From contig NZ_OBEI01000006.1 in assembly GCF_900215515.1 (NCBI RefSeq), positions 1 through 64,000 on the forward strand: 64,000 nucleotides of DNA, given 5' to 3'. Source of the stretch: Persephonella hydrogeniphila (GTDB lineage: Bacteria > Aquificota > Aquificia > Aquificales > Hydrogenothermaceae). Made by a program: the position numbers and the translations under genes. A model generated the notes under the pieces. The model worked only from the letters and a program-made list of their open reading frames with translations. It searched no databases and was not told the DNA's origin. Below, in pieces: positions 26,274 to 33,302 of the stretch. Within the stretch, counting starts at the first letter, position 1. Each line of letters starts with the position of its first letter.

Positions 26274-26341
26274 GAAGTTGTTTAAAGTCTCGGGGAGGGA
26301 TCCCTTCCACAAGAGCGCTCAAACGGGTCTTTAAACACTTC
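26274..26341 (+). promoter_or_regulatory. Structured 5' leader of the cold-shock gene
   Basis: GAAGTTGTTTAAAG (26274-26287) pairs with CTTTAAACACTTC (26329-26341) through 13 base pairs and one bulge. Within it are AGGGATCCCT and GAGCGCTC, each fully self-complementary. The fold ends about 20 bases before the ribosome site GGAGG (26361-26365). By analogy with the long cspA leader of E. coli it could be a temperature-responsive RNA, but a riboswitch is also possible. Confidence 0.55.
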
Positions 26342-26375
26342 AAAAAGTTAAATTTATTTTGGAGGATTTTTAGTA

Positions 26376-26585
26376 ATGCGTCACACAGGTACAGTAAAAT
26401 GGTTCAACTCAAAAAAAGGATACGGATTCATCACAAGAGATGATGGTCAAGGAGATGTTTTTGTACATTTCTCAGCTATTCAAGGAGAAGGATTTAAAAC
26501 CCTTGAAGAAGGCCAGAAAGTAGAGTTCGACATCGTCAAAGAAGACAAAGGTGAGAAGGCTCAAAACGTCGTAGTAAGCGGCTAA
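26376..26585 (+). CDS. csp: Cold-shock domain protein (CspA family)
   Basis: Sixty-nine residues, a single cold-shock domain. RNP1 is KGYGFI and RNP2 is VFVHFSAI; the aromatic face that stacks on single-stranded nucleic acid is complete. Such proteins act as RNA chaperones and antiterminators. A strong GGAGG lies 10 bases before the ATG. It is monocistronic, with its own promoter, a folded leader and a strong terminator. Despite the name, many members are constitutive or growth-phase controlled. Confidence 0.95.
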   Translation: MRHTGTVKWFNSKKGYGFITRDDGQGDVFVHFSAIQGEGFKTLEEGQKVEFDIVKEDKGEKAQNVVVSG

Positions 26586-26601
26586 TCAACCTAATCATAT
26601 A

Positions 26602-26628
26602 AAGGGGTGGATTTTCACCCCTTTTTTT
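26602..26628 (+). terminator. Rho-independent terminator of the cold-shock gene
   Basis: AAGGGGTG-GATTTT-CACCCCTT with seven Ts: a textbook intrinsic terminator, and the cleanest one in the window. Confidence 0.9.
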
Positions 26629-26657
26629 CATATCATAAAAATAACGGAAAATAGGAA

Positions 26658-27173
26658 ATGAGCAGGTTTACTCTGTCTATACTCCTTACGCTTTTTATGT
26701 ATCTATTCTCTTACGCTGAAAAAGGAACATACAAGGCTTATGTTTACTTTATTCCAGTGGGAGAAATTTATTTCGATATTCAAAAGGATAAAGCTATCGT
26801 AAAAGGAGAAACCTATAAAAGCCTGAGATGGATTTATAACTACACTTTCAGGTTTGAAGCAAATAAAAACGGATATTTTCTATATGAAAAAGAAAACGAA
26901 AAAGAAAAGGTGTACAAAAATGAACAGATAGAAAAAAAGAAGCCGTGGCTTCCACTTATAGTCAAATTTATATTAGAAGGAAAAAAGCCAGACTCAGAAA
27001 AAGACAAAAATTTTCCTTATAGAATTGAAGAAAAAGAAAACAGTGTTATCATCTATCCTCTAAAAAGCAAAAAAGTTAAAAAAATAACAGTTAAACTGTC
27101 TAAAAAAGACAGACTTCCTGATTACATACAGATAGACGGCAAAATAGACATAAAATTAGAAAGAATTAGATAA
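26658..27173 (+). CDS. Secreted hypothetical protein, possibly DUF3108-like
   Basis: 171 residues with a signal peptide cleaved after about residue 20 (FSYA). The mature part begins with a YFIPVGEIYFDIQKD-type strand and continues as a beta-rich, Lys/Glu-rich domain. The opening resembles DUF3108 periplasmic proteins, but the match is weak by eye. It may bind a hydrophobic or envelope component. Its 3' end overlaps the convergent JAMM protease gene by 8 bases. Confidence 0.6.
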   Translation: MSRFTLSILLTLFMYLFSYAEKGTYKAYVYFIPVGEIYFDIQKDKAIVKGETYKSLRWIYNYTFRFEANKNGYFLYEKENEKEKVYKNEQIEKKKPWLPLIVKFILEGKKPDSEKDKNFPYRIEEKENSVIIYPLKSKKVKKITVKLSKKDRLPDYIQIDGKIDIKLERIR

Positions 27174-27585
27174 GCTCCACTCCCTCTTCTTCAAATCTAT
27201 CACCAACAAGCTCCCAGCTTCTCCATTTATCAGCCTTACCATCTTTTACAGACAAGATAATATAAGACATATCAGGCTGTGCAAATCTCAGATCTGTCTG
27301 TGATGGTCTGTCAGGATGATCCGGATGTGTGTGATATATACCTACAATCATTAATCCTTTTTTTTCAGCGTAATCTTCCACCTTCAGATAATCCTTAGGA
27401 TGTATCTCAAATCTATCGTTTGCCCTCTCTTTATTCCTATTTTCTACCTGATATGCTTCTAAAACAGTCCTTGTGTTGTTGGAATAATCTATACTTCCTA
27501 TTAAAAACCCACATATCTCATATGGGTAACCTTCTTCTCCCTGTTTTTTAATCTGTTCTACAACCTCTTTTTTTATTTTAAGCAT
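27166..27585 (-). CDS. JAMM/MPN+ metalloprotease-like protein
   Basis: 139 residues with YPYEICGFLIGS and a full JAMM zinc motif HTHPDHPDRPSQTD (His-x-His-Pro-x6-Ser-x2-Asp), plus an upstream Glu for catalysis. Prokaryotic members remove ubiquitin-like or sulfur-carrier protein tails, for example processing ThiS/MoaD-like carriers or cysteine synthase partners. The substrate here is unknown, and no ThiS-like gene is adjacent. It shares a short divergent promoter region with lipB. Confidence 0.88.
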   Translation of the reverse strand: MLKIKKEVVEQIKKQGEEGYPYEICGFLIGSIDYSNNTRTVLEAYQVENRNKERANDRFEIHPKDYLKVEDYAEKKGLMIVGIYHTHPDHPDRPSQTDLRFAQPDMSYIILSVKDGKADKWRSWELVGDRFEEEGVELI

Positions 27586-27600
27586 CTTCTATCCCTTTTT

Positions 27601-27608
27601 ATTATAAT
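27601..27608. promoter_or_regulatory. Symmetric ATTATAAT shared -10 box (JAMM / lipB)
   Basis: ATTATAAT reads TATAAT on both strands: plus 27603-27608, ending 6 bases before the lipB ATG, and minus 27606-27601, ending 15 bases before the JAMM ATG. Bidirectional transcription from one symmetric -10 element is likely, with lipB leaderless. Confidence 0.5.
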
Positions 27609-27614
27609 TTTAGC

Positions 27615-28220
27615 ATGAAGATTATAGACCTTGGAAAGACAGACTATCTTAAAGCTTTGAAACTACAGGAAGAACTGTTCAAAAGAAAAATAGAAAATCC
27701 TGAATTAGAAGATGTTATTTTTATCACAGAACACAATCCTGTTTATACGCTGGGAAAAACAACACAAAAAAATCATTTGTTAGATATTCCTGAAAATATT
27801 CCTGTTTATCCTGTAGAAAGAGGAGGAAGTGTAACATTTCATGGAGAAGGTCAGTTAGTTGTTTATCCTGTACTCAATCTCAAAAATAGAAAGGTTTCTA
27901 TAAAAAACTTTGTATGGGCACTTGAAGAGATAATGATCAGAACACTTTATGACTTTAATATAAAAGGGTATAGAAGAAAAAAACTAAGGGGAGTTTTTAC
28001 CGAAAAAGGAAAGATAGGTTTTGTAGGAATAAAAATATCACAGTATGTTTCATACCATGGTTTTTCTTTAAATGTAAACGTTGACAAAAACTACTTTAAC
28101 AGAATCATCCCCTGTGGTATAACAGATACTCCGGTATGTAACATTTCTGATTTTTTACAAGAAGTAAATATAGAAGATGTAAAATTATCGCTGATAAACC
28201 ATATAAAAGAAATACTTTAG
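27615..28220 (+). CDS. lipB: Octanoyltransferase (lipoate biosynthesis)
   Basis: 201 residues. RGGSVTFHGEGQLVVYP is the family signature (Glu in place of the more usual Pro in HGPGQ). Cys167 (IIPCGIT) and Lys140 (FVGIKIS) form the catalytic dyad. It moves octanoyl from acyl-carrier protein to lipoyl domains. There is no ribosome site, and the ATG lies 6 bases after a TATAAT box, consistent with a leaderless mRNA. The DapF-like gene follows after 8 bases with its own AGGAGG. Confidence 0.93.
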   Translation: MKIIDLGKTDYLKALKLQEELFKRKIENPELEDVIFITEHNPVYTLGKTTQKNHLLDIPENIPVYPVERGGSVTFHGEGQLVVYPVLNLKNRKVSIKNFVWALEEIMIRTLYDFNIKGYRRKKLRGVFTEKGKIGFVGIKISQYVSYHGFSLNVNVDKNYFNRIIPCGITDTPVCNISDFLQEVNIEDVKLSLINHIKEIL

Positions 28221-28228
28221 GAGGAGAT

Positions 28229-29092
28229 ATGGAGAAAAATTTTTTTGCAAAGTTTCACGGACTCGGTAATGATTATATCTGTATAGATGATGATTGGATA
28301 GATTTTGAACTTGACGAGAAAGCTATTAGAACTATCTGTGATGTTCATTATGGCATAGGTTCAGACGGAATTTTATTAAAAACTCCTTCTTCTAAAGCTG
28401 ATTTCGGTTTGAGAATATTTAATCCTGATGGTTCGGAAGCAGAAAAAAGCGGAAACGGTCTCCGGATATTTGCAAAATTTCTTTATGATTATGAATATAC
28501 AGTAAAAAGAGAATTCTCCATAGAGACAAAAGGAGGTATTGTAAAGGCAAAAATCGAGGAACTCGTTAACGGAAGAGCAAAAGTAATAACCGTTGATATG
28601 GGAAAAGCCACATTTAAATCAAAAGATATTCCTGTACTGTGTGAAGAAGAGGAATGTATAGGCAAAAAGATAAAAGTAAAAGACAAGGAGTTTGAGATAA
28701 ACTGTGTATCTGTAGGAAATCCTCACTGTGTAATTATTGTAGATCAACTTGATGAAAAGACAGTTAAGGAGTACGGATCATTAATAGAAAATTTAGATAT
28801 ATTCCCAAACAGAGTTAATGTTCAATTTGCAAAAGTTGTATCTCCAGATCTTGTAGAAATAAGAATATGGGAAAGGGGAGCAGGATACACGCTTGCTTCT
28901 GGAAGTTCTTCATGTGCCGTTGCATCGGTAATGGTAAAAAGAGGATTAACAGATAGAAATCTTACAGTAAAAATGCCAGGAGGTATTTTAAAAATCTCCA
29001 TAGATAATAACTGGAATATAAAAATGACAGGAGAAGTGCAGGAGATATGTAGCGGTAAACTTAGTCTGGAATTAACAGAGCAGTTTATTTAG
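28229..29092 (+). CDS. DapF-fold protein lacking both catalytic cysteines
   Basis: 287 residues with the diaminopimelate epimerase double fold: FHGLGND at the N terminus, YGIGSDG, NPDGSEAEKSGNGLR, VGNPHCVI, and ERGAGYTLASGSSSC. The two catalytic cysteines of DapF (before Gly-Asn-Gly, and in Ala-Cys-Gly) are Ser74 (codon AGC) and Ser224 (codon TCT). Cys229 is retained but is not the catalytic position. Either this is a paralogue with another isomerase or binding function, or a Ser/Ser variant with altered chemistry. It should not be taken as the cell's diaminopimelate epimerase on name alone. It is probably co-transcribed with lipB. Confidence 0.85.
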   Translation: MEKNFFAKFHGLGNDYICIDDDWIDFELDEKAIRTICDVHYGIGSDGILLKTPSSKADFGLRIFNPDGSEAEKSGNGLRIFAKFLYDYEYTVKREFSIETKGGIVKAKIEELVNGRAKVITVDMGKATFKSKDIPVLCEEEECIGKKIKVKDKEFEINCVSVGNPHCVIIVDQLDEKTVKEYGSLIENLDIFPNRVNVQFAKVVSPDLVEIRIWERGAGYTLASGSSSCAVASVMVKRGLTDRNLTVKMPGGILKISIDNNWNIKMTGEVQEICSGKLSLELTEQFI

Positions 29093-29789
29093 GTTCATAT
29101 ACCAGAAATCTGCCACAGTGAGGACAGGTAAGAAGTTTTTCTCCTTTTACAAGAGATGAGTATATCTTAGGAGGTATTACAAGGTAGCATCCGGTACATG
29201 TATCACTGTCTACAACAGCCAACGCCGTTCCTCTCTTTTTCTTAATCATCTCGTATTTTGAAAGGAGGGGAGCCTTTATCTGTTTAATCAATTCATCTCT
29301 TTTCTTTCGTAGTTCTTCTAATCTTATTTTTAACTGATCAACTTCTTTTTCTTTCTCTTCTATTTTTTTCTGAATTTTTTGTTTTTCTTCCTCAATAACC
29401 TCTTTAAGTTTCTCTTCTTCTTTCTGGAGAGACTCTATATCTTCCATTATAGAAAGAATCTCGTCTTCTATCTCCATTATAGACTCTTCAGCCTGAGCTT
29501 TTTCTCTGAGGAGGGCTTTGTACTCTTCGTTTGTTCTTACTTTATCAAGGGCATCTTGAATTTTTAGAATTCTGTCTTCGTAAGTTTGAATATCCAGCTC
29601 CTTTTCCCTTTTTAATGCCTCTAATCTTTTTAAATCGGTGTGTACTTTTTCAAATTTATAAATAAGCTCTTCTTTTTCCCTCTTAAGTTTATCGATTTCC
29701 TCAGGAATCTGATTAAGTAGTTTTTCTGTATTTGATATTTCTTGATCTAACTCCTGTAGACTCAATAAAAGCTGCACGTCACTATCCAT
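29085..29789 (-). CDS. Coiled-coil protein with C4 zinc ribbon (CT398/DUF164 type)
   Basis: 234 residues. About 170 residues of nearly continuous heptad coiled coil, rich in Glu, Lys and Leu, are followed by a zinc ribbon with CTGC and CPHC pairs (DTCTGCYLVIPP ... LLTCPHCGRFL). This architecture matches the bacterial DUF164/CT398 family, whose roles are proposed in envelope or flagellar/secretion regulation but are not settled. Its 3' end overlaps the DapF-like gene by 8 bases. Confidence 0.85.
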   Translation of the reverse strand: MDSDVQLLLSLQELDQEISNTEKLLNQIPEEIDKLKREKEELIYKFEKVHTDLKRLEALKREKELDIQTYEDRILKIQDALDKVRTNEEYKALLREKAQAEESIMEIEDEILSIMEDIESLQKEEEKLKEVIEEEKQKIQKKIEEKEKEVDQLKIRLEELRKKRDELIKQIKAPLLSKYEMIKKKRGTALAVVDSDTCTGCYLVIPPKIYSSLVKGEKLLTCPHCGRFLVYEPK

Positions 29790-29821
29790 TTTAACCTCAT
29801 AATGTTGAAAATTGTATATAT

Positions 29822-29850
29822 AATATAACCGTCCAATGAGGGTTAATCAA
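29822..29850 (-). promoter_or_regulatory. Promoter of the zinc-ribbon coiled-coil gene
   Basis: Minus-strand TTGATT (29850-29845), 17-base spacer, TATATT (29827-29822). The gene starts 32 bases further on, after GAGGT. Confidence 0.55.
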
Positions 29851-29905
29851 TAGTAGATTGAGATGAAAAATTGATTTTGTTTAAAGATAAATGATGCAAT
29901 ATCTG

Positions 29906-31030
29906 TTAAAAATTTCTCTTAATCCACAGTTCCATAATAGGGTCGATAATCTGGTAAATACCTTTTTCTTTAGTTATTATATCTTTTTTTAAAAGCTGTT
30001 CTACAGATCTTTTTAGTTGTGAAGCAGTAATTTCAAACTCAAAAAGTACATCCTTTGAATAAATATTTTTGCCATTTGTGTAAATGAGTATTTTCAAAGC
30101 TTTTTTTTGAGTCGGTGGTAAATTTGTCCATTCTTCCCAAAAGGTATCTTCTTCTCTTTCTAAAACGAGACTTATTGCATAATCTAAATCTTCTTTTTTT
30201 GCTTCTTCTTTGGAGACTTCCCAAAGAACATAGCAGATATGTTGGATATAGTATGGAAACCCTCTGCAGATGGAGAAGACCTCTTTTATTATTTCTTTAT
30301 CTATCTTTTTTCCTGTTTTTTCAAATTTATTCTGAATAAACGGTACCCATTCTTCAAGTGGAATTTCTTTTAAAGGAAACTTCTTAACCGATTTATAAAA
30401 AGGTCTGTCTTTATCAGAAAAAATCTGAGCAAGAATGCTCTTTTTGCTTCCAGAAAATACATAAGAAACATTTCTACCGTGATTCTGGATAACTGTTCTG
30501 ATTTCTTTTTCTAATCCTAAATTCTCAACTTCCTGAAATTCATCAAATATTACTGCAATGTTTGCATTGTTTTTGGTAGCGTATAAAAATGGAATTTCCA
30601 ATATCTCTTTTAAAACTGTTTTCTTCTCTTTTGGAGAAAAAGAAACAGAAAAGGTTATACTGCCGTCAGGTTTAAGGGTGGAGTTAACACTAAAGTTAAG
30701 GTTTGTAAGCTGTTTTAAAAACTGGATAACTTTTTCTTTTTTTGACACTAATGCTTTTACGATCCCGTCAAAATATCGGTTTATAAAATCTTTCTCATCC
30801 ACAACAGGAAATAAATCAAGGAAAATAACTTTAATTCCTTCTTTTTCAAGCTGTTCTTTTAACTTCAGTAGGAGAGATGACTTTCCAAACCTCCGTGGGA
30901 AATACAGAAGGATATTAATATCGGAAAAAACATCTCTTTTTAGTTCTGCAAGTTCTTTTTTTCTATTACAAAAATCTTCATTACTAACAATTCCACCAAA
31001 ATAAAAAGGATTTCTTTCTCTGTGCTTCAT
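29906..31030 (-). CDS. Archaeal-type AAA ATPase (ATPase_2 family)
   Basis: 374 residues: an N-terminal Asn-Pro-Phe-x-Phe-Gly-Gly-Ile segment typical of the family, Walker A FPRRFGKSSLL near residue 46, Walker B IAVIFDEFQEV, and a winged-helix C-terminal domain (about 300-374). These STAND-like ATPases are common in archaea and thermophilic bacteria and often behave as accessory or defence-linked genes; the function is unknown. It has no ribosome site, a very short leader and an unusual repeat array over its promoter, and stands alone between housekeeping genes, which suggests horizontal acquisition. Confidence 0.82.
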   Translation of the reverse strand: MKHRERNPFYFGGIVSNEDFCNRKKELAELKRDVFSDINILLYFPRRFGKSSLLLKLKEQLEKEGIKVIFLDLFPVVDEKDFINRYFDGIVKALVSKKEKVIQFLKQLTNLNFSVNSTLKPDGSITFSVSFSPKEKKTVLKEILEIPFLYATKNNANIAVIFDEFQEVENLGLEKEIRTVIQNHGRNVSYVFSGSKKSILAQIFSDKDRPFYKSVKKFPLKEIPLEEWVPFIQNKFEKTGKKIDKEIIKEVFSICRGFPYYIQHICYVLWEVSKEEAKKEDLDYAISLVLEREEDTFWEEWTNLPPTQKKALKILIYTNGKNIYSKDVLFEFEITASQLKRSVEQLLKKDIITKEKGIYQIIDPIMELWIKRNF

Positions 31031-31079
31031 TATACAAACCTGTATTATACATTACTGTATAATACGTAAATGTATAATA
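31028..31079. promoter_or_regulatory. Repeat array over the ATPase promoter (operator-like)
   Basis: GTATTATAC (31042-31050) and GTATAATAC (31057-31065) form a perfect inverted repeat with 6 bases between. Further half-sites TTATAC (near 31030) and TGTATAATA (31071-31079) flank it. The minus-strand TATAAT at 31049-31044, which would drive the ATPase, is part of the repeat. A dimeric repressor or autoregulation is plausible. Confidence 0.5.
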
Positions 31080-31193
31080 AAATTTCCTGAATTACAAGTG
31101 ACAATCTAAGGTTATCGTGCATAAAGTTAGAAAAGTGATTAAAAATTTTGAAGTTTTTATGGATATTAATTTACAGTAACTAATGATTTCTTT

Positions 31194-31545
31194 TGGTGGA
31201 GGCGGGGGGAATCGAACCCCCGTCCGAGAACGGCCGTTGCTCGGGCTTTCTCCAGGCTCAGCCTGTGTTTAAACTCTCGCCTGTAGCGACCCCACAGGCA
31301 GGGTATCTACAGGCTAGCCCTGTTTAGTTTCGGAAGATGCCTACAGGGCGTTTAGCATCTTCCTATCCCGTGTGTCTTACGCCCTTCCCAAGCCCACGGG
31401 CAAGCTCAGGAGAACGTCGCTGCGTTAATTAAGCAGCGAGAGCGATTTCGCGTTCGGGAATTGTTGTTGTTTGGTTTTTTACGGAGTAACCTTCTCCGGC
31501 CTGCTGACCCGGCGTAACCGTTCCCGTCGAACCCGGATCGCCCCC
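31194..31545 (-). ncRNA. ssrA: Transfer-messenger RNA (tmRNA)
   Basis: The 352-nt minus-strand RNA begins GGGGGCG, which pairs with CGCCUCC before the 3' ACCA, and has the GGGUUCGAUUCC T-arm and the tmRNA-specific GAUCCGGGUUCGACGGG 5' segment. The tag frame ends Ile-Pro-Glu-Arg-Glu-Ile-Ala-Leu-Ala-Ala and stop (stop near 31427). The Ala-Leu-Ala-Ala end is the standard proteolysis tag. The frame before it reads Asn-Gln-Thr-Thr-Thr; a GTA, or the codon after it, is the likely resume site. CCA is encoded. It rescues stalled ribosomes with SmpB. Confidence 0.97.
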
Positions 31546-31585
31546 TTATTCAATTGCAGTATAAATTTATACCGGTGTAATAAAT

Positions 31586-31591
31586 TGTCAA
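31586..31591 (-). promoter_or_regulatory. Probable -35 box of the tmRNA gene
   Basis: Minus-strand TTGACA (31591-31586) lies about 40 bases before the mature 5' end, with an AT-rich TATAAAT-containing stretch following. The spacing to TATAAA (14) is short, so the exact -10 is uncertain. It sits directly after the YeiH-type gene's stop. Confidence 0.45.
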
Positions 31592-31597
31592 TATATT

Positions 31598-32620
31598 TTA
31601 ACCTAATAAAGCATGAATTACTTTTATAGAAATAATACCCACTACAAATAAAAATATAAATATTAAAAATGCAGCATAAATAGGCTTCATACCAACGCCT
31701 TTTATCTTATTTATATTTGTTTCAAGTCCCATTGCTGCCATTGCAACAGTTAGCAAGAATCCATCAATCAGATTTATGTAATGAACTATATTTTGGGGAA
31801 TGATATGTGTCGAGTTTACACCCACCATCGCTATAAAACCGAAAACAAAATAAGGAATAGGAATATCCCTCAAAGCTATTCCGGCACCGTGCATGGCATT
31901 TTTTTTGGCAAGGTAAAAGCTTAAAGCGATTAAAAGAGGAGCAAGCATCATTACTCTTGTTAGCTTTGATATAGTAGCTGTATTTCCTGCAACATCTGAA
32001 ACAGCAAAACCGGCAGCAACTACCTGTGCGACTTCATGGACTGTAGCTCCGGTCCATATACCGTAAAGGATATCATCAAATCCAAGAGATGAGCCGGCGA
32101 ACTTATAAACAAGAGGGTAAACAAACATCGCTGTTGTTCCAAAAATAGTAACTGTTGCAACAGCCATTGCAGCATGATGCATCTCTGCTCTAACAACTGG
32201 AGCTGTTGCCAGAACAGCAGAAGCTCCGCATATTGAACTACCTGAGGCTATAAGATAACTCATTTCTGGTTCTAAACCAAAAAATCTCCTTGATATCCAT
32301 ACACCAAAAAGAAATGTTAAGGTAAGCATTATTGCGTCTACTATAAGACCTTCTAAACCAACATCTATTACATTTTGAAAGGTAAGCCTAAACCCTAAGA
32401 AAACTATTGCTATTCTTAAAACTTTTTTCAGAGAAAATACTACTCCCGGCTTAAGCTGTTCCGGAATTTTCCATACATTTCCTACAAAAACACCTAAGAG
32501 TATCGCTATGATTAACGGACTAAAATTTACTGTTTTTTTTACTATTTCAAGACCTGATATAAAATTTGCCAGAATTGCTATTATTACAGCAAAAACAAGA
32601 CCCGGGATAATTTTTACCAA
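31598..32620 (-). CDS. YeiH-family (UPF0324) membrane transporter
   Basis: 340 residues with about ten hydrophobic helices. ASGSSICGASAVLATAPVV and WTGATVHEVAQVVAAG are the conserved repeats of the YeiH/UPF0324 family, which automated pipelines label putative sulfate exporters without firm proof. The position next to a large sulfur-redox cluster makes export of sulfate or sulfite attractive but unproven. The start is TTG at 32620, with GAGGT 9 bases upstream; no in-frame ATG is near. It is the last gene of a FadL/SCP2/YeiH minus-strand series. Confidence 0.85.
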   Translation of the reverse strand: MVKIIPGLVFAVIIAILANFISGLEIVKKTVNFSPLIIAILLGVFVGNVWKIPEQLKPGVVFSLKKVLRIAIVFLGFRLTFQNVIDVGLEGLIVDAIMLTLTFLFGVWISRRFFGLEPEMSYLIASGSSICGASAVLATAPVVRAEMHHAAMAVATVTIFGTTAMFVYPLVYKFAGSSLGFDDILYGIWTGATVHEVAQVVAAGFAVSDVAGNTATISKLTRVMMLAPLLIALSFYLAKKNAMHGAGIALRDIPIPYFVFGFIAMVGVNSTHIIPQNIVHYINLIDGFLLTVAMAAMGLETNINKIKGVGMKPIYAAFLIFIFLFVVGIISIKVIHALLG

Positions 32621-32733
32621 CTTTTAAAACCTCAGAACATGTTATTTTCTTAAATGTTATTAAAAACCAGATAGATTTGCTAATTTGAAATATTTATATA
32701 TGTATTGAAAATATAAAAGAGTATAAATAGTGA

Positions 32734-32753
32734 AGGGGGGATTAAATCCCCCT
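32734..32753 (-). terminator. Hairpin after the SCP2-like gene
   Basis: AGGGGGG-ATTAAAT-CCCCCT just beyond the stop codon of the minus-strand SCP2-like gene. Few Ts follow, so termination may be partial. Confidence 0.55.
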
Positions 32754-32758
32754 ATGTT

Positions 32759-33253
32759 TTAAGGACATTCCATTGTATGAGGAACTTTATCTAAGTTAAG
32801 GAGAAATGCTTTGAACGGTCCCATATTTTGCATAGCTTCCCATTTTGAACCTTCAAATGTCATTTTTGACATAATTCCCATCATTCCCATAAATCCAAAC
32901 TCTCCCTTTGCCAGAGACTTCCAGTTCTCATCTGTTGCAAACATAAGAAAATCTGGTTTCTGGTCTGTAGCTTTTCCTCCGTAAATACAGATTGCCTTTC
33001 CATCTTTGGGAGCTATGTGAACTTCTATAGCCTTTTCCGGTCCTCCACAGTCCTGTCTGTAAAATCTTATAATTCTATAACCTTTATTTCCCGTTTTTTT
33101 AGACCATTTAGAAAGACCTTCCGTCAGTGTTGGGGTTTTATTCCACAGTTCACAGAACTGTTTTGCGTACTCTTCATCCATAAACTTAGGTGCTGCGAAT
33201 GAATATCCAAAACCTAAAATTATGGCAATTAAAACTGCCCCTACTCTTTTCAT
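32759..33253 (-). CDS. Secreted SCP2-like protein
   Basis: 164 residues: a signal peptide of about 20 residues, then a domain whose second half (FLMFATDENWKSLAKGEFGF and the following SKMTFEGSKWEAMQ) resembles the SCP2 sterol/lipid-binding fold. Secreted SCP2-like proteins are uncommon. Its place one hairpin downstream of a FadL-type porin suggests a periplasmic carrier for a fatty acid or other hydrophobic compound. Two to four Cys residues could form a disulfide. The SCP2 call is by pattern only. Confidence 0.6.
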   Translation of the reverse strand: MKRVGAVLIAIILGFGYSFAAPKFMDEEYAKQFCELWNKTPTLTEGLSKWSKKTGNKGYRIIRFYRQDCGGPEKAIEVHIAPKDGKAICIYGGKATDQKPDFLMFATDENWKSLAKGEFGFMGMMGIMSKMTFEGSKWEAMQNMGPFKAFLLNLDKVPHTMECP

Positions 33254-33280
33254 AACTTCCTCCAGTTAAAATATTGTGGA

Positions 33281-33297
33281 AGGGGCTAAAAGCCCCT
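33281..33297 (-). terminator. Intercistronic hairpin after the FadL-type porin
   Basis: AGGGGCT-AAA-AGCCCCT, immediately after the porin stop and before the SCP2-like gene. No T-tract follows, so some read-through is likely. Confidence 0.55.
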
Positions 33298-33302
33298 GTT
33301 TA

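Noticed and set aside
28229-29092. Simple annotation as diaminopimelate epimerase dapF
   Set aside because: Both catalytic cysteines are serine at the codon level, so the activity should not be assumed.
29906-31030. ATPase and nearby repeats as part of a defence island
   Set aside because: No restriction, toxin-antitoxin, CRISPR or other defence gene lies within several kilobases; only the ATPase itself is suggestive.
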